Positions 17,964 through 30,139 of a stretch of DNA of 64,000 nt are shown here, piece by piece. Position 1 is the first letter of the stretch. Every line of letters starts with the position of its first letter. The notes under the pieces were generated by a model. The model saw only the letters and a list, made by a program, of their open reading frames with translations. It searched no databases and had not been told where the DNA came from. The DNA is from Helicobacter labetoulli (lineage in GTDB: Bacteria; Campylobacterota; Campylobacteria; Campylobacterales; Helicobacteraceae). The stretch spans positions 1 through 64,000 of the forward strand of contig NZ_QXJF01000002.1 of NCBI RefSeq assembly GCF_003670275.1. Reading direction: 5' to 3'. Position numbers and translations under genes: made by a program.

Positions 17964-19066
17964 ATATTTAACCTTGTAGTAATCACTGAAAAAATAGCAT
18001 TTATCAAAATCACCCAAAAAATGGCATTAACCACACTTTTTGTCATCTCCAATCCCACAGATTCTGTATCACCCTTAACATATAGCCCACGAAAACACCC
18101 CACTAATGCTACCGCTGCACCAAAAAATGGAGCCTTTATCACGCCAACCCAAAAATTATTAATCCCCACATACTCATAAAATCGCTCCAAATAATGCACA
18201 AAATCTAATCCTGTTTGAATATTAATCGCCAAAAAACACGCAAATAAACTTACCGCATCAGCTAAAAACACAAGCAAAGGCATAATAATGACTAGAGCTA
18301 AGATTCTAGGTAATATGATGTAATCAAACAGGCTAAGATTCATCGTTTTTAACGCGTCATTTTCTTCAGTGAGATTCATTACACCTATTTGAGCGGCAAA
18401 AGATGATGAGCTTCTCCCAGCTATAACAATGGCTAAGATGAAAGGTCCAATTTCACGCAAAGAGAGCTTAGCGACAATCTCCACACTCATTAAAGGTGCG
18501 TCCATTTTTTCTAGCTGTAATACCCCTTGTAACATAATAGTATAGCTCACAATAAAGCAAATGAGTAATGCCACAGGCAAAGCTTTAAAGCCTGATTCAT
18601 TGATATGATACATAATTGAGCCGAGTTTAAAATGCCTTAAATTCACACAAGAGCGGAAAAAGTAAAATAAGCACATTCCGCAAAAATTTAAAAAATCAAG
18701 GGTGTTTTGATAGAATCTTGTGATAAAACTTCCAAAACACAATAAAGATTCTACTAAAAAGGAATGTGATTTTTGAATCTCTAAGGATTCTTCTTTGGGT
18801 AGGGCTTGAGTAATGCTTTGAAAAATTTCTTGAGTTTGGGTATCTGCGTTTAAAATCTCATAGTCTTTGCCCTCTAAAAGCCCATAAATAAAAGCACAAA
18901 ATACAAAATCCACCTTTGTAACCTGTGAAAAATCAAAAATGATTCTCTCATTTGCACTAATAAGTTTGTAAAGAGAATCTCTAAGCTTTTTATCAAGTGA
19001 ATAATCGCACACCCCTTGAAGCTTTATAAGCATTTTACCACTTACAAAGCTCACTTTAAAATCCAT
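17960..19066 (-). CDS. mlaE: MlaE-type permease with fused N-terminal STAS (MlaB-like) domain
   Basis: The 368-residue protein combines an N-terminal STAS-like domain (about 1-95; IIFDFSQVTKVDF) with a MlaE permease (about 125-368, five to six membrane segments). The hallmark EIGPFILAIVIAGRSSSSFAAQIG segment is seen in two parts around residue 215, and GLYVKGDTESVG occurs near the end. The STAS fusion replaces the separate MlaB of E. coli. It is the first gene of the mlaE-mlaF-mlaD-lipoprotein operon, and it diverges from dnaN. Confidence 0.87.
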   Translation of the reverse strand: MDFKVSFVSGKMLIKLQGVCDYSLDKKLRDSLYKLISANERIIFDFSQVTKVDFVFCAFIYGLLEGKDYEILNADTQTQEIFQSITQALPKEESLEIQKSHSFLVESLLCFGSFITRFYQNTLDFLNFCGMCLFYFFRSCVNLRHFKLGSIMYHINESGFKALPVALLICFIVSYTIMLQGVLQLEKMDAPLMSVEIVAKLSLREIGPFILAIVIAGRSSSSFAAQIGVMNLTEENDALKTMNLSLFDYIILPRILALVIIMPLLVFLADAVSLFACFLAINIQTGLDFVHYLERFYEYVGINNFWVGVIKAPFFGAAVALVGCFRGLYVKGDTESVGLEMTKSVVNAIFWVILINAIFSVITTRLNI

Positions 19067-19346
19067 ACTTTTCCCTTTAATCTCTCTTAAATTGAACCCG
19101 AGATTATAACAAAAGCTTGTAATATTAAGTTACGCAGGATAAAAATCTCGCTCTTTATCCAAGCCAAAAGCCAAAAAATTATGCAAAAATAAGGATTTTT
19201 AGCTATAATCAGCGTGAAAATTTGTGATGTAACCTTATGCGTTATTCACACATTCAAATAAAGCTCTAGGCGGTTTTAGAAGCAGTTTTTCACTTTTTCA
19301 CTTCTCCTACTACCCCTATTACAAATTTATATCTTAAAGGACATTT
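19067..19346. promoter_or_regulatory. mlaE-dnaN divergent region with dnaN promoter, DnaA-box-like sites; candidate oriC
   Basis: This 280-bp region contains a -10-like TATAAT at 19204-19209, TTATTCACA at 19242-19250 (exact DnaA box) and two TTTTTCACT sites around 19286-19302. An AT-rich tract lies near 19100-19135. Hand sampling suggests the strand bias switches from C>G on the left to G>C on the right near here, as expected at a replication origin. The origin assignment is inference; the promoter is more secure. Confidence 0.45.
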
Positions 19347-20408
19347 ATGAAAATCTCACTTCCAAAAAGTTTGCTTGAAACAACACTCACAAACTGCCAA
19401 AATTTCCTTGATAAGAGAGATAGGTCGCAAATCACATCTCACATTTATTTTGAAACCAAAGATGATAAGCTTATACTTAAAGCTACTGATTATGAGATTT
19501 GGCTTGAATCTTACATCAATGTCCCCTCTCAAGCTCAAGGTAATGCTACGGCAAATGGGAAGCAGATTCTAGATATTATCAAACGCTTAAAAGATGGCGA
19601 TGTAAGCCTTGAAGTCAAAGAAGATACACTCCATATCTCACAAGGACGCTCACGCACTAAACTTCCTATGTTTAACGCTGATGAGTTTCCCAAATTCCCA
19701 GAATATGATAACAACGCACAAATCAATATAGAAGCTCAAAAATTCCTCACTTCACTTAAGAAAATTAATCCTGCTGTTGATACAAATAACCCAAAATACG
19801 AACTTAACGGCTCTTTACTTGATATTAGAGAATATAGCTTTAACTTTGTTGCCACGGACACACGGCGTTTAGCTGTGATTGAATATAAATCTCAATCCGT
19901 TAATGCTCTTTCTCTTATTATCCCTAAAAAGGCAATTAATGAGATTTCTAAACTTTTTATAGATTCCCTTGAGATTTATCATAATCCCACACATCTTATT
20001 TTGAAAAATGACGAATACACTTTCTATACAAAGCTCATTAATGGAAAATTCCCTGATTATGAAAAAATCATTCCTAAAGATTTTAAACATAAAATTGTGT
20101 TACCAAAGGATAAATTTGTTGATGCCTTGCAATTTGTAAAATCCCTTGCAAATAATATTAAAATCACATTTAGCCTTAATGAAGTGCTTTTTGAATCTTT
20201 AAATGAAGAAAGCGGTGAAGCTTCTACACAAATTGAAACACAAACAGGCATAGAATCTTTAACTTTAGGGATTAATTCTAAATATATCCTTGATTTTCTC
20301 TCACAAATTGATGGGAATGAATTTACTTTCTGTATCAATGAGCCAAATACCCCATTTATCGTTGCTTACGAAAATTTTTCTACCGTTATTATGCCTACGA
20401 TTCTATAA
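19347..20408 (+). CDS. dnaN: DNA polymerase III beta subunit (sliding clamp)
   Basis: The 353-residue protein has the three-domain clamp layout. Landmarks are MKISLPKSLLE at the start, LSQGRSRTKLPMFNADEFPKFP-like sequence at the domain I/II junction (seen as LHISQGRSRTKLP), TDTRRLAVIEY in domain II, and the C-terminal MPTIL, the equivalent of the usual MP-hydrophobic end. It encircles DNA and gives the polymerase processivity. It lies 38 bases upstream of gyrB on the same strand, so the two are probably cotranscribed. Confidence 0.95.
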   Translation: MKISLPKSLLETTLTNCQNFLDKRDRSQITSHIYFETKDDKLILKATDYEIWLESYINVPSQAQGNATANGKQILDIIKRLKDGDVSLEVKEDTLHISQGRSRTKLPMFNADEFPKFPEYDNNAQINIEAQKFLTSLKKINPAVDTNNPKYELNGSLLDIREYSFNFVATDTRRLAVIEYKSQSVNALSLIIPKKAINEISKLFIDSLEIYHNPTHLILKNDEYTFYTKLINGKFPDYEKIIPKDFKHKIVLPKDKFVDALQFVKSLANNIKITFSLNEVLFESLNEESGEASTQIETQTGIESLTLGINSKYILDFLSQIDGNEFTFCINEPNTPFIVAYENFSTVIMPTIL

Positions 20409-20416
20409 GAATCTAG

Positions 20417-22765
<2,349 letters not shown>

Positions 22766-22814
22766 TTCACATCTTAAAACTGCTAAAATTGCTTTAATCG
22801 CCTCTGCAATCCCC

Positions 22815-22845
22815 TTGACAAACACTAGGTGTCAGGCTTTATAAT
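22815..22845 (+). promoter_or_regulatory. Promoter of the alcohol dehydrogenase gene with MerR-type 19-bp spacer and dyad
   Basis: TTGACA (22815-22820) and TATAAT (22840-22845) are both perfect consensus, separated by 19 bp instead of 17. The spacer carries an inverted repeat, TGACA-N9-TGTCA, with a smaller ACAC-TAG-GTGT dyad in its centre. An overlong spacer with a dyad is the hallmark of promoters activated by MerR-family regulators. The adh start codon is about 110 bases downstream. Confidence 0.55.
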
Positions 22846-22954
22846 ATGTTCTAGATTCTATATGTTTGCCTAGATGTGTATGAATTTGCTTGTTAGCACT
22901 TCTTATAAACAAATATTATAGAATCTTAGCTATTTATTATTCAAAGGAAACACT

Positions 22955-24046
22955 ATGCTTTTAGAAGACAATTTAGCCCAAGCCAAAAATGGGCAAAAAA
23001 TCACCGCAAAAGGCTATGCAGTCGCACATAAAGATGACACATTTAAGCCTTTTAGCTTCACGCGACACGCGATGGGGGAGAATGATATTTTACTTGAGAT
23101 TCTCTATGCTGGAATCTGCCATAGCGATATACACTCCGCTAGAAGTGAGTGGAAAGAGGGAATTTATCCTATGGTGCCCGGGCACGAGATAGCTGGGCGT
23201 GTGGTGGCTGTGGGCAAAAATGTGAGTAAGTTTAAGATCGGCGATTATGCAGGGGTTGGCTGTATGGTGAATTCCTGTGGGGAGTGTAGTGCTTGCAAAC
23301 AAAGTCAAGAGCAGTTTTGCGAAAATGGCAAGGCGGTTTTCACCTATGATTGCCTTGATTGCTTCCACGATAATGCCCCAACTTATGGAGGCTACTCAAA
23401 TAATATCGTTGTGAGTGAAAACTTTGCGATTAAAGTGCCGCAAAATGCCCCATTAGACAAGGTCGCCCCATTGCTTTGTGCGGGTATCACCACTTATAGC
23501 CCCTTAAAATTTAGCAAAGTCAAAAAGGGTGATAAAGTCGCAGTAGCGGGATTTGGCGGACTTGGGCTTATGGCGGTAAAATACGCCCTGTATCTTGGCG
23601 CGGAAGTGAGTATCTTTGCACGAAATACGCTTAAGGCACAAGAAGCTAAAGATTTGGGGATAAAGGCTCTCTACACAAATACGAGTGAGTGTAAGGAGCG
23701 ATTTGACTTTATCATCTCTACCATTCCTACCGCTTATGATGTCAATAGCTATGTGGATTTGCTGAAGTTTGGCGGAGAGCTGGCAATCGTAGGGCTGCCC
23801 CCTGTGGAGCTAAAAACGCATATTGATGTAACGCGTCTTGTCTTTTCTGCTGGGAAAAAGGTGTATGGCTCACTCATTGGCGGCATAAAAGAGACGCAAG
23901 AAATGCTAGATATTTCCGTGCAGCAGGGAATCTACCCTGAAGTAGAAATCATTAGTGTAAAGGACATTGACAAAGCATATAGCAATCTTACAAGCGGGAA
24001 GGCAAGATTCCGCTATGTGATTGATATGGGAAGCTTGGAGGGATGA
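22955..24046 (+). CDS. Zinc-dependent NAD(P) alcohol dehydrogenase (YahK/cinnamyl alcohol dehydrogenase type)
   Basis: The 363-residue medium-chain dehydrogenase has the catalytic-zinc Cys in GICHSDIHSARSEW and GHEIAGRV. The structural zinc site is CGECSACKQSQEQFC, and the nucleotide-binding loop is GFGGLGLMAVKYA. It interconverts aldehydes and alcohols in the cytoplasm, probably with NADPH as in the YahK group. It follows gyrB on the same strand but has its own strong promoter with MerR-type geometry, which suggests induction by aldehyde or electrophile stress. AAAGGAAAC precedes the ATG. Confidence 0.9.
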   Translation: MLLEDNLAQAKNGQKITAKGYAVAHKDDTFKPFSFTRHAMGENDILLEILYAGICHSDIHSARSEWKEGIYPMVPGHEIAGRVVAVGKNVSKFKIGDYAGVGCMVNSCGECSACKQSQEQFCENGKAVFTYDCLDCFHDNAPTYGGYSNNIVVSENFAIKVPQNAPLDKVAPLLCAGITTYSPLKFSKVKKGDKVAVAGFGGLGLMAVKYALYLGAEVSIFARNTLKAQEAKDLGIKALYTNTSECKERFDFIISTIPTAYDVNSYVDLLKFGGELAIVGLPPVELKTHIDVTRLVFSAGKKVYGSLIGGIKETQEMLDISVQQGIYPEVEIISVKDIDKAYSNLTSGKARFRYVIDMGSLEG

Positions 24047-24052
24047 GACTAC

Positions 24053-24073
24053 AAGGATTCTGCTAGAATCCTT
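24053..24073 (+). terminator. Hairpin after the alcohol dehydrogenase gene
   Basis: AAGGATTC-TGCTA-GAATCCTT is a perfect 8-bp stem with a 5-base loop just after the stop codon. No long T-run follows, so intrinsic termination is uncertain. Part of the stem is built from the abundant GAWTC motif. Confidence 0.4.
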
Positions 24074-24781
24074 GCTCTAGATTCTATTACTTTGGGTGAG
24101 TGTGGAGACTAAAAATATCAAATACCAAAGGCTTTGGACTTGACTATAACATATATTATTTATAGAATCTCGTTTAGTTTTGTTTTCATAATAACAAACG
24201 AGCTATAGATGGCTTGAAAGCAGTGCTAATATATGAGTCTGTAGGCAAAGGAGATACTTCATATTCTTACATTGTAAGTTTTTACACATTACATTTTGCA
24301 GTTAGGAGAAGTTATGAAAAATGAATTATTGCAAGATTTAGAAAATCGCTTTGAAACTTTAAAGTATATTAGAAATTTAGCACAAAGCTATGATGAAAAA
24401 TTGTTTTGTTATCTTTTGGAGCAAAGCACATACAAAGATGAGTTTAAGAATAGATTTTTTATTATGCGAAATAACACTTATATTTTTAAGCTTAATGACT
24501 TTTTGACCTTTTTAGACCTTAGAAATTTAAGCGGTAGCTTCACAAGTTATACAAATAAAATAGGACTAGGATTTAAAACAAAAAGCTTTTTAAAAACAAA
24601 TAATGAAGTCGTGCTAAATTTTGCTTTTAAAGATGGCGTGATAAAAGGCGGACAAAGTAAAGATGAGGATAAAAAGAATGAGATATTTTTCAATGAGATT
24701 TTGGCAAAAGATGAAATAGATGTGCTATTTGCTAGAAAAGCACTACAAAACTTTGAGCTAGTTAGTGGTAATTACTTATCT

Positions 24782-24869
24782 TGTCATACTGAGCATTCCC
24801 CTTGTCATACTGAGCGAAGCGAAGTATCTCAAAGAGATTCTTCGGCTTTTTCAAAGCCTCAGAATGACA
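24782..24869 (+). repeat. TGTCAT palindromic repeat inside mod (copy 1)
   Basis: Two direct copies of TGTCATACTGAG (24782-24793 and 24803-24814) are followed by GCGAAGCGAAGTATC and close with CTCAGAATGACA (24858-24869), the near-perfect reverse complement of the left end. A short internal hairpin (GGCTTT..AAAGCC) lies just before the right end. The insert is read in frame as CHTEHSPCHTERSEVSQRD followed by about 12 more residues. Confidence 0.75.
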
Positions 24870-26254
24870 AAATAAAATCCGCACTCAAAAACACTCCAAA
24901 TTTACTCATCAAAGGCAATAACCTTTTAGCTTTGCACTCTTTAAAAAAGAAGTTTGCAAATAAAGTAAAGCTTATCTACATAGACCCGCCTTATAATACA
25001 GGCAATGACAGCTTTAATTATAATGATAGATTCAACCACTCATCGTGGCTTTGCTTTATGAAAAACCGCCTTGAAATAGCAAGGGAATTTTTAAGAGATG
25101 ATGGCGTGATATTTATACAATGCGATGATAACGAACAGGCTTATTTAAAAGTGTTAATGGACGAGATTTTCGGGCGGGAGAATTTTGTCGGTTGTATTGT
25201 ATGGCTTAAAGGTAACGCACAAAATGATGCCGATACAATGCAAAGAAATCAAGAATATATCCTATGCTAAAAATATAGAATCTAAACCCCTTTATAAAAT
25301 CAAGCAAAAAGTCAATGTAAAAGCCTTTAAAGATGAAAAAACAGGTAGATTCTACTACGAGGGAGCGGGACTTACCACAGGTGGAGCAGGTGGAACACTA
25401 AATGCAAGACCAAATTTAGGATTTAGCATTTATTATAATCCGCAAACAAAAGATTTTTTTGCAAAAGATGATTATGATAGAGAATTAGCAAAAATTAGTA
25501 ATGATGAAAATGAAGTTTATACCAGCGATTCCACTTTTTTGGAGGGCGGTTATGAAATAATCCGTCCTCCAAAAAAGGGTGTTGGACTTGGGCGTTGGAC
25601 AAATTTAACACTTCTAAAAATGATATTCTTATTCGTAGAAATAATAATGGCTATATTGTTGTAAAAAAAGAGTGGCTAGATTCTAAACAAGTCAAACAAG
25701 ATGAAAATGGCAACTACTATGCGATAATAGAAAAGGAAAATCCGCCCAAAAGCTTTGCTGACTTTGTGGGAAGTGGCGTAGGAAGCAAGGAAAATAAAGC
25801 CCTTTTTGATACAAAAGTGTTTAATAATCCAAAACCAGAAGCACTTATGAAATATATTATTGAAATATCTACAAGGGCGGTGGCGGAAGGATTTTGTGAT
25901 GATTTTGTGGGTTGTCAAGGTGGAGACGAAGGGAGTTTATTAAACATAAATGACCGAGCCGACAACGCAGACTCCCGCAAAAGCACACAAAAGCCAACGC
26001 CTGATTTAGTAATGGACTTTTTTGCAGGAAGCGGGACGACTTGCGCCGTAGCACATAAAATGAAAAGACGCTGGATAGGGATTGAACAAATGGACTATAT
26101 AGAATCTATCACAAAAGAAAGACTCAAAAAAGTCATAGAAGGGGAGCAAGGGGGTATTTCTAAGGCGGTTGGTTGGCAAGGAGGTGGGAGCTTTATCTAT
26201 ACAGAGCTTATGCCTTTAAATGTAGCGTATAAAGAGAGAATAAAAAATTTAGCT

Positions 26255-26432
26255 TGTCATACGGAAACTACCCATTGTCATACTGAGTTTCCCCCTTGTC
26301 ATACTGAGCCTTTAGGCGAAGTATCTAACAATGCAGAATCTACAAGAGATTTGCATAAAGATATTTCGCTATCGCTCAATATGACAAATCCACAGAAAGA
26401 TTTTTCGCCTGTTTCACAGGCTCAAAATGACA
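26255..26432 (+). repeat. TGTCAT palindromic repeat cluster inside mod (copy 2)
   Basis: Three left-type ends (TGTCATACGGAA, TGTCATACTGAG twice) lie between 26255 and 26308. They are followed by two right-type ends, CGCTCAATATGACA (ending 26386) and CTCAAAATGACA (26421-26432). All remain open in the Mod frame (CHTETTHCHTEFPPCHTEP and onward). This looks like two nested or adjacent copies. Confidence 0.7.
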
Positions 26433-26702
26433 AGACAAGAGCATATCACAATGTGGAATCTAGTAGTGAAAAGGAGCTTGACAAGCTGTATAAAGATTTA
26501 GAATCTAAAGCTTTTTTAGATTATCGTATAGATTTACCAGAAATTTTAGAAAATAAAGAGTTTAAAGAATTAGATTTAGAAAAGAAAAAAGAAGCTTTGC
26601 TAAGCATTTTAGATTCTAATATGGACTATGTGTTATATGGGGATATAGAAGATAAGGATTATGCAATATCTAGCGAAGTTATAGAGCTTAATAAAATATT
26701 TT

Positions 26703-29261
26703 ATGGTGATGATAATGTTTAGTAAAAAGTTACATGAAACCTTACTAGAAGAGTTTGGAAAAAGAGGGTTGGAAGATATAGAGATACCTTTGTATATCAA
26801 AGAAAATTTATCTAAAGAGTTAAGAATCTACCAAGAAAAAGCACTGAAATATTATTATGCTAATGTAGATTCTATAAAACAAAATCACTTAATGTTTAAT
26901 ATGGCAACGGGCAGTGGGAAAACGCTGATAATGGCGGCTTTAATACTTGATTGCTATAAAAGGGGATATAGAGATTTTATTTTCTTTGTAAATTCTAATT
27001 CTATATTGGAAAAAACTAAGGCGAATTTTGCTGATAAATATTCAAGTAAATATCTTTTTAAAGAGAGTATCAATATAGATTCTGAAAATGTAGAGATTAA
27101 TATTATTAATAATCTAAGTGAAAGTAAAGATGAATGTATCAATATACATTTTACGACTATACAGGCTCTATTCTCTTTATTTAAAACAGAAAAGGAAAAT
27201 TCTTTAAGCTTTAGTGATTTAGTGGATAAAAAGATTGTGTTATTAGCTGATGAAGCACATCATTTAAATAGCGATACTAAAAGTAAAAGCGAAAAAGAAA
27301 ATAAAGAGGGTTGGGAGACAATCATAACAAAGGCTTATGAAAGCAATAAAGAAAATTTATTATTTGAATTTAGTGCTACGATACCACAAGAGGCTAATGT
27401 TTTAGAAAAATATACAAATAAAATAATTTATGAATACGCTTTAAAAGAGTTTTGCAAAGACGGCTATTCTAAACGGATATTTCTAACAAAATATAACAAT
27501 GAAACCTTAGAGTATAGAATCTTAGGCAGTATGCTAACAAGCCTTTATAGAGAGCTACTCGCACAAAAGCATAATATCATACTAAAACCTGTAATAATGT
27601 ATAAAAGTGAATCTATACCTAACTCAAATCAAAATGAAAAGTTTTTTATAAATTTTTTAGAAAATTTAGAAGCTTCTCAAATAAGTAGCTTTTATGAAAA
27701 TATTGATAAAGAGAGTGATCTTTTACATAAAAGCTTAGAATTTTTTAAAAGAGAATATGGCTTATCGTATGCAAATAGTATTATCAACTTTTTAAAGAAT
27801 AATTTTAAATCATTGTATATATTAAATACAAATGATGAAAAAGAGCTTGAAAAAAATCAAGTATTATTGAATACTTTGGAGGATATAAATAATGAAATAA
27901 GAGTGATTTTTTCAGTAGATAAACTCAATGAGGGTTGGGATGTGCTAAACCTTTTTGATATAGTTAGACTTGGTAGCAATAAAGCTAGTAAGGCTATTAC
28001 GACTAAGGAAGTGCAACTCATAGAAAGAGGTGCTAGATATTATCCTTTTAAAGACCCATCATTTATGTTTGATAGTGATTCTATTTATATAAGAAAATAT
28101 GATAACGACTTAGATAATGAGCTAAACGCCCTAGAGAGACTAAGCTATCATACCATTAATGATGTTGCATTTATTAAAAATCTTAATGAAAGTATGAATA
28201 AGCAAGGCTTGCTATTTGAAGAAGAAAAAAGGCGTGTAGATTTAATTGTCAATGAAAAGATAAAGCCTATTATTGACAATAACAAAATTTATTATGCCAA
28301 TAATAAAAGGATTAGAAGAGGGGATTTACAACTTTTCTCTATGACAAGAGCTGAAATAGAGCAGAAAATAAAAGGACTGCAAATACCACTTTTTTCAAAC
28401 TCCATAAAAGAAAGTGAAGAGAAATTTGAAATTGTGAAAGAAGAATATGATTTACAAAACTCTTCAACACTTAAATCTATTATAGATACTAAATATTTTT
28501 TAAAAGCAATGAATATGTTAGGGCTTAGCTTTAAAGAAATTAATAAGAATCTTGACTTTAAAAGCAAAAGGGATTTTATAGAAAATTATTTAAAAAAAGT
28601 ATATGTATGCTTTTCAAAGAAACAAACATTTAATATGGAAAATAAACTTGAAATAGCAAAGTATATTTTGGAAAATTTTAAATCCTTAAAGCAAATCATT
28701 AAGCAAGAATATGAAGTAAGTGAGTTTCAGTCTCATAAATTTAATATAGGTGATAGAATAATTTTTAAAAATGATGATAATTTTGAAGATTCTAAATTCA
28801 CTTGGCTATATCATAAGACATTTTGTTATGATAGTGAGCTAGAAAGAGAATTTTTGGAATTTATAGAGAGCAGAAAAGATGATATTGATAAGATGTTTTC
28901 TCAATGGTTTATTATAAGAAATGAGGGATTTAAAGAATTTAAAATTTATGATAATCGCGTAAATGAAATAACTTATGGAATGGGCTTTGAGCCTGATTTT
29001 ATTTTCTTTGGCAAAAAATTGAGTGAAAGGAATGATAAGTTTTTAAGTATTCAATGTTTTATGGAGACAAAGGGAGAGCATTTAGCCCCTAAAGATAGTT
29101 GGAAACAGGATTTTCTAGCAGTGCTAAAGGGCAAAAAGCTTGACACAGATACAAATCAAATATTGACATTAGAATCTTTACCATTTTTTATAAATAAAGA
29201 TATAAGCAAAAATCAAACATTTATTGATGAATTTGATGGGTTTTTAAATAAGCAGAAATAA
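26703..29261 (+). CDS. Type III restriction enzyme Res subunit (helicase-nuclease)
   Basis: The reading frame of about 850 residues is intact. SF2 helicase motifs are visible: MATGSGKT (I), ADEAHH (II), FSAT (III), VDKLNEGWDVLN (V) and QLIERGARYYPF (VI). A C-terminal PD-(D/E)xK nuclease follows: EPDFIFFG...QCFMETKGEH. Res needs Mod for site recognition, and the partner gene just upstream is frameshifted, so the system is probably inactive in this sequence. Several in-frame starts lie within the first 13 bases (26703, 26709, 26715), overlapping the end of mod; the exact one is uncertain. Codon use is very A-rich and GC-poor compared with housekeeping neighbours, suggesting transfer. Confidence 0.9.
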   Translation: MVMIMFSKKLHETLLEEFGKRGLEDIEIPLYIKENLSKELRIYQEKALKYYYANVDSIKQNHLMFNMATGSGKTLIMAALILDCYKRGYRDFIFFVNSNSILEKTKANFADKYSSKYLFKESINIDSENVEINIINNLSESKDECINIHFTTIQALFSLFKTEKENSLSFSDLVDKKIVLLADEAHHLNSDTKSKSEKENKEGWETIITKAYESNKENLLFEFSATIPQEANVLEKYTNKIIYEYALKEFCKDGYSKRIFLTKYNNETLEYRILGSMLTSLYRELLAQKHNIILKPVIMYKSESIPNSNQNEKFFINFLENLEASQISSFYENIDKESDLLHKSLEFFKREYGLSYANSIINFLKNNFKSLYILNTNDEKELEKNQVLLNTLEDINNEIRVIFSVDKLNEGWDVLNLFDIVRLGSNKASKAITTKEVQLIERGARYYPFKDPSFMFDSDSIYIRKYDNDLDNELNALERLSYHTINDVAFIKNLNESMNKQGLLFEEEKRRVDLIVNEKIKPIIDNNKIYYANNKRIRRGDLQLFSMTRAEIEQKIKGLQIPLFSNSIKESEEKFEIVKEEYDLQNSSTLKSIIDTKYFLKAMNMLGLSFKEINKNLDFKSKRDFIENYLKKVYVCFSKKQTFNMENKLEIAKYILENFKSLKQIIKQEYEVSEFQSHKFNIGDRIIFKNDDNFEDSKFTWLYHKTFCYDSELEREFLEFIESRKDDIDKMFSQWFIIRNEGFKEFKIYDNRVNEITYGMGFEPDFIFFGKKLSERNDKFLSIQCFMETKGEHLAPKDSWKQDFLAVLKGKKLDTDTNQILTLESLPFFINKDISKNQTFIDEFDGFLNKQK

Positions 29262-29366
29262 GAGATAGAAAGCTTAGTAATTTATTAATGGCAGATTAAA
29301 CAACTTTGTGAAAAAGCATTAAGCTTTGCAAACTATGATTACACAAGGCAAAATAAAGGTTGTGGT

Positions 29367-30128
29367 ATGTTTGGCGGTATTGAAGTAGTTTGGTATATTG
29401 TGCTATTTGTAGCTTCTATCTTTGGTGGGCTTGTAGGCTCACTCTCTGGCGGGGCTGGAATGATAACTATGCCCTTGCTTTTGTTGAGTGGATTAAATCC
29501 GCTTCAAGCCTTAGCGACAAATAAACTTCAAGCCTGTGTGGGCTCATTCACAGGAGCAGCTCATTATTATAAAAGTGGGCTAATGGACTTTCAGCAAAGT
29601 CGCATATACATTGTAATAGCCATTGTGTTTTCTAGTTTGGGGACGGCTTTAGTGCAGTTTGTATCGCTTGAGTTTCTCTCTAAAATTCTGCCTTTTGTGA
29701 TGATTTTTGTGGGAATGTATTTTTTATTTTCGCCAAAAATAAGCGATGAAGATAAGACAAAGACAAAATATCCATTATTGCTATATGTCTCTTGTGCGGC
29801 GGCAAGTGTGTATGGTGGGCTACTAGGCGTGGGGATAGGCTCTTTTGTGTTGATGATTTTTGTAAGTGTAGCAGGGTATGGTCTAAGCAAGGCTTTAGCA
29901 CATTCTCGCACTTTTGTGTTTAGTATCAATCTCTCTTCGGCATTGCTTTTTATTGCAGGTGGGAATGTGCTGTGGATTCTAGGCATAATGATGTGTTTAG
30001 GGCAGATAATAGGGGCGAGTTTGGGAGCGAGACTTGCTCTTAAATCGGGGGCAAAGATTATCCGCCCTGCGGTGATTTGTTTGTGCTTTGCTCTCTCTAT
30101 CCAGTTGATTATTAGAGAGTTTTTCTAA
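29367..30128 (+). CDS. TSUP (TauE/SafE) family membrane permease
   Basis: The 253-residue protein has seven to eight predicted membrane helices and the TSUP signatures GLVGSLSGGAGMITMPLLLLSG (around residues 20-40) and the second-half repeat YGGLLGVGIGSFVLM. ATNKLQACVG is also typical. These carriers export or import sulfite, sulfonates or organic sulfur anions; the substrate is not predictable here. It follows the RM locus on the same strand and converges with murD. Confidence 0.85.
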   Translation: MFGGIEVVWYIVLFVASIFGGLVGSLSGGAGMITMPLLLLSGLNPLQALATNKLQACVGSFTGAAHYYKSGLMDFQQSRIYIVIAIVFSSLGTALVQFVSLEFLSKILPFVMIFVGMYFLFSPKISDEDKTKTKYPLLLYVSCAAASVYGGLLGVGIGSFVLMIFVSVAGYGLSKALAHSRTFVFSINLSSALLFIAGGNVLWILGIMMCLGQIIGASLGARLALKSGAKIIRPAVICLCFALSIQLIIREFF

Positions 30129-30139
30129 GTTTAGCTTTG

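Larger units (their letters stand above)
24314..26722 (+). pseudogene. Type III modification methyltransferase (Mod), two frameshifts
   Basis: Start: ATG at 24314 with AGGAG upstream. The intact 5' part has the N6-adenine beta-class motifs LIYIDPPYNTGNDSF (motif IV). The 3' part carries FFAGSGTTCAVA (motif I) and the NDRADNADSRKSTQKP target region. The middle is displaced: at about 25260 reading must move to another frame (EYIL.YAKNIESKPL), and at about 25597 it must move back (GRWT..DKFNTSKND). The result is three fragments and no full enzyme. In-frame copies of the TGTCATACTGAG repeat lie in the 5' third and the C-terminal third. With the frame restored it would be about 805 residues, partnering the Res encoded next. 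Confidence 0.8.

Noticed and set aside
24053-24073. Hairpin after adh considered as a firm intrinsic terminator
   Set aside because: No T-run follows, and the stem is partly the ubiquitous GAWTC motif, so it is listed only at low confidence.
24296-24313. Upstream TTG start for mod
   Set aside because: The ribosome site AGGAG lies between this TTG and the ATG at 24314, so the ATG is the proper start.
26703-29261. Intact res gene considered as a new stand-alone defence helicase-nuclease
   Set aside because: Motifs, length and position after a mod gene make it an ordinary type III Res whose partner is frameshifted.
29591-29986. Minus-strand 131-codon open frame opposite the TSUP gene
   Set aside because: Shadow of a hydrophobic plus-strand gene with clear family signatures.
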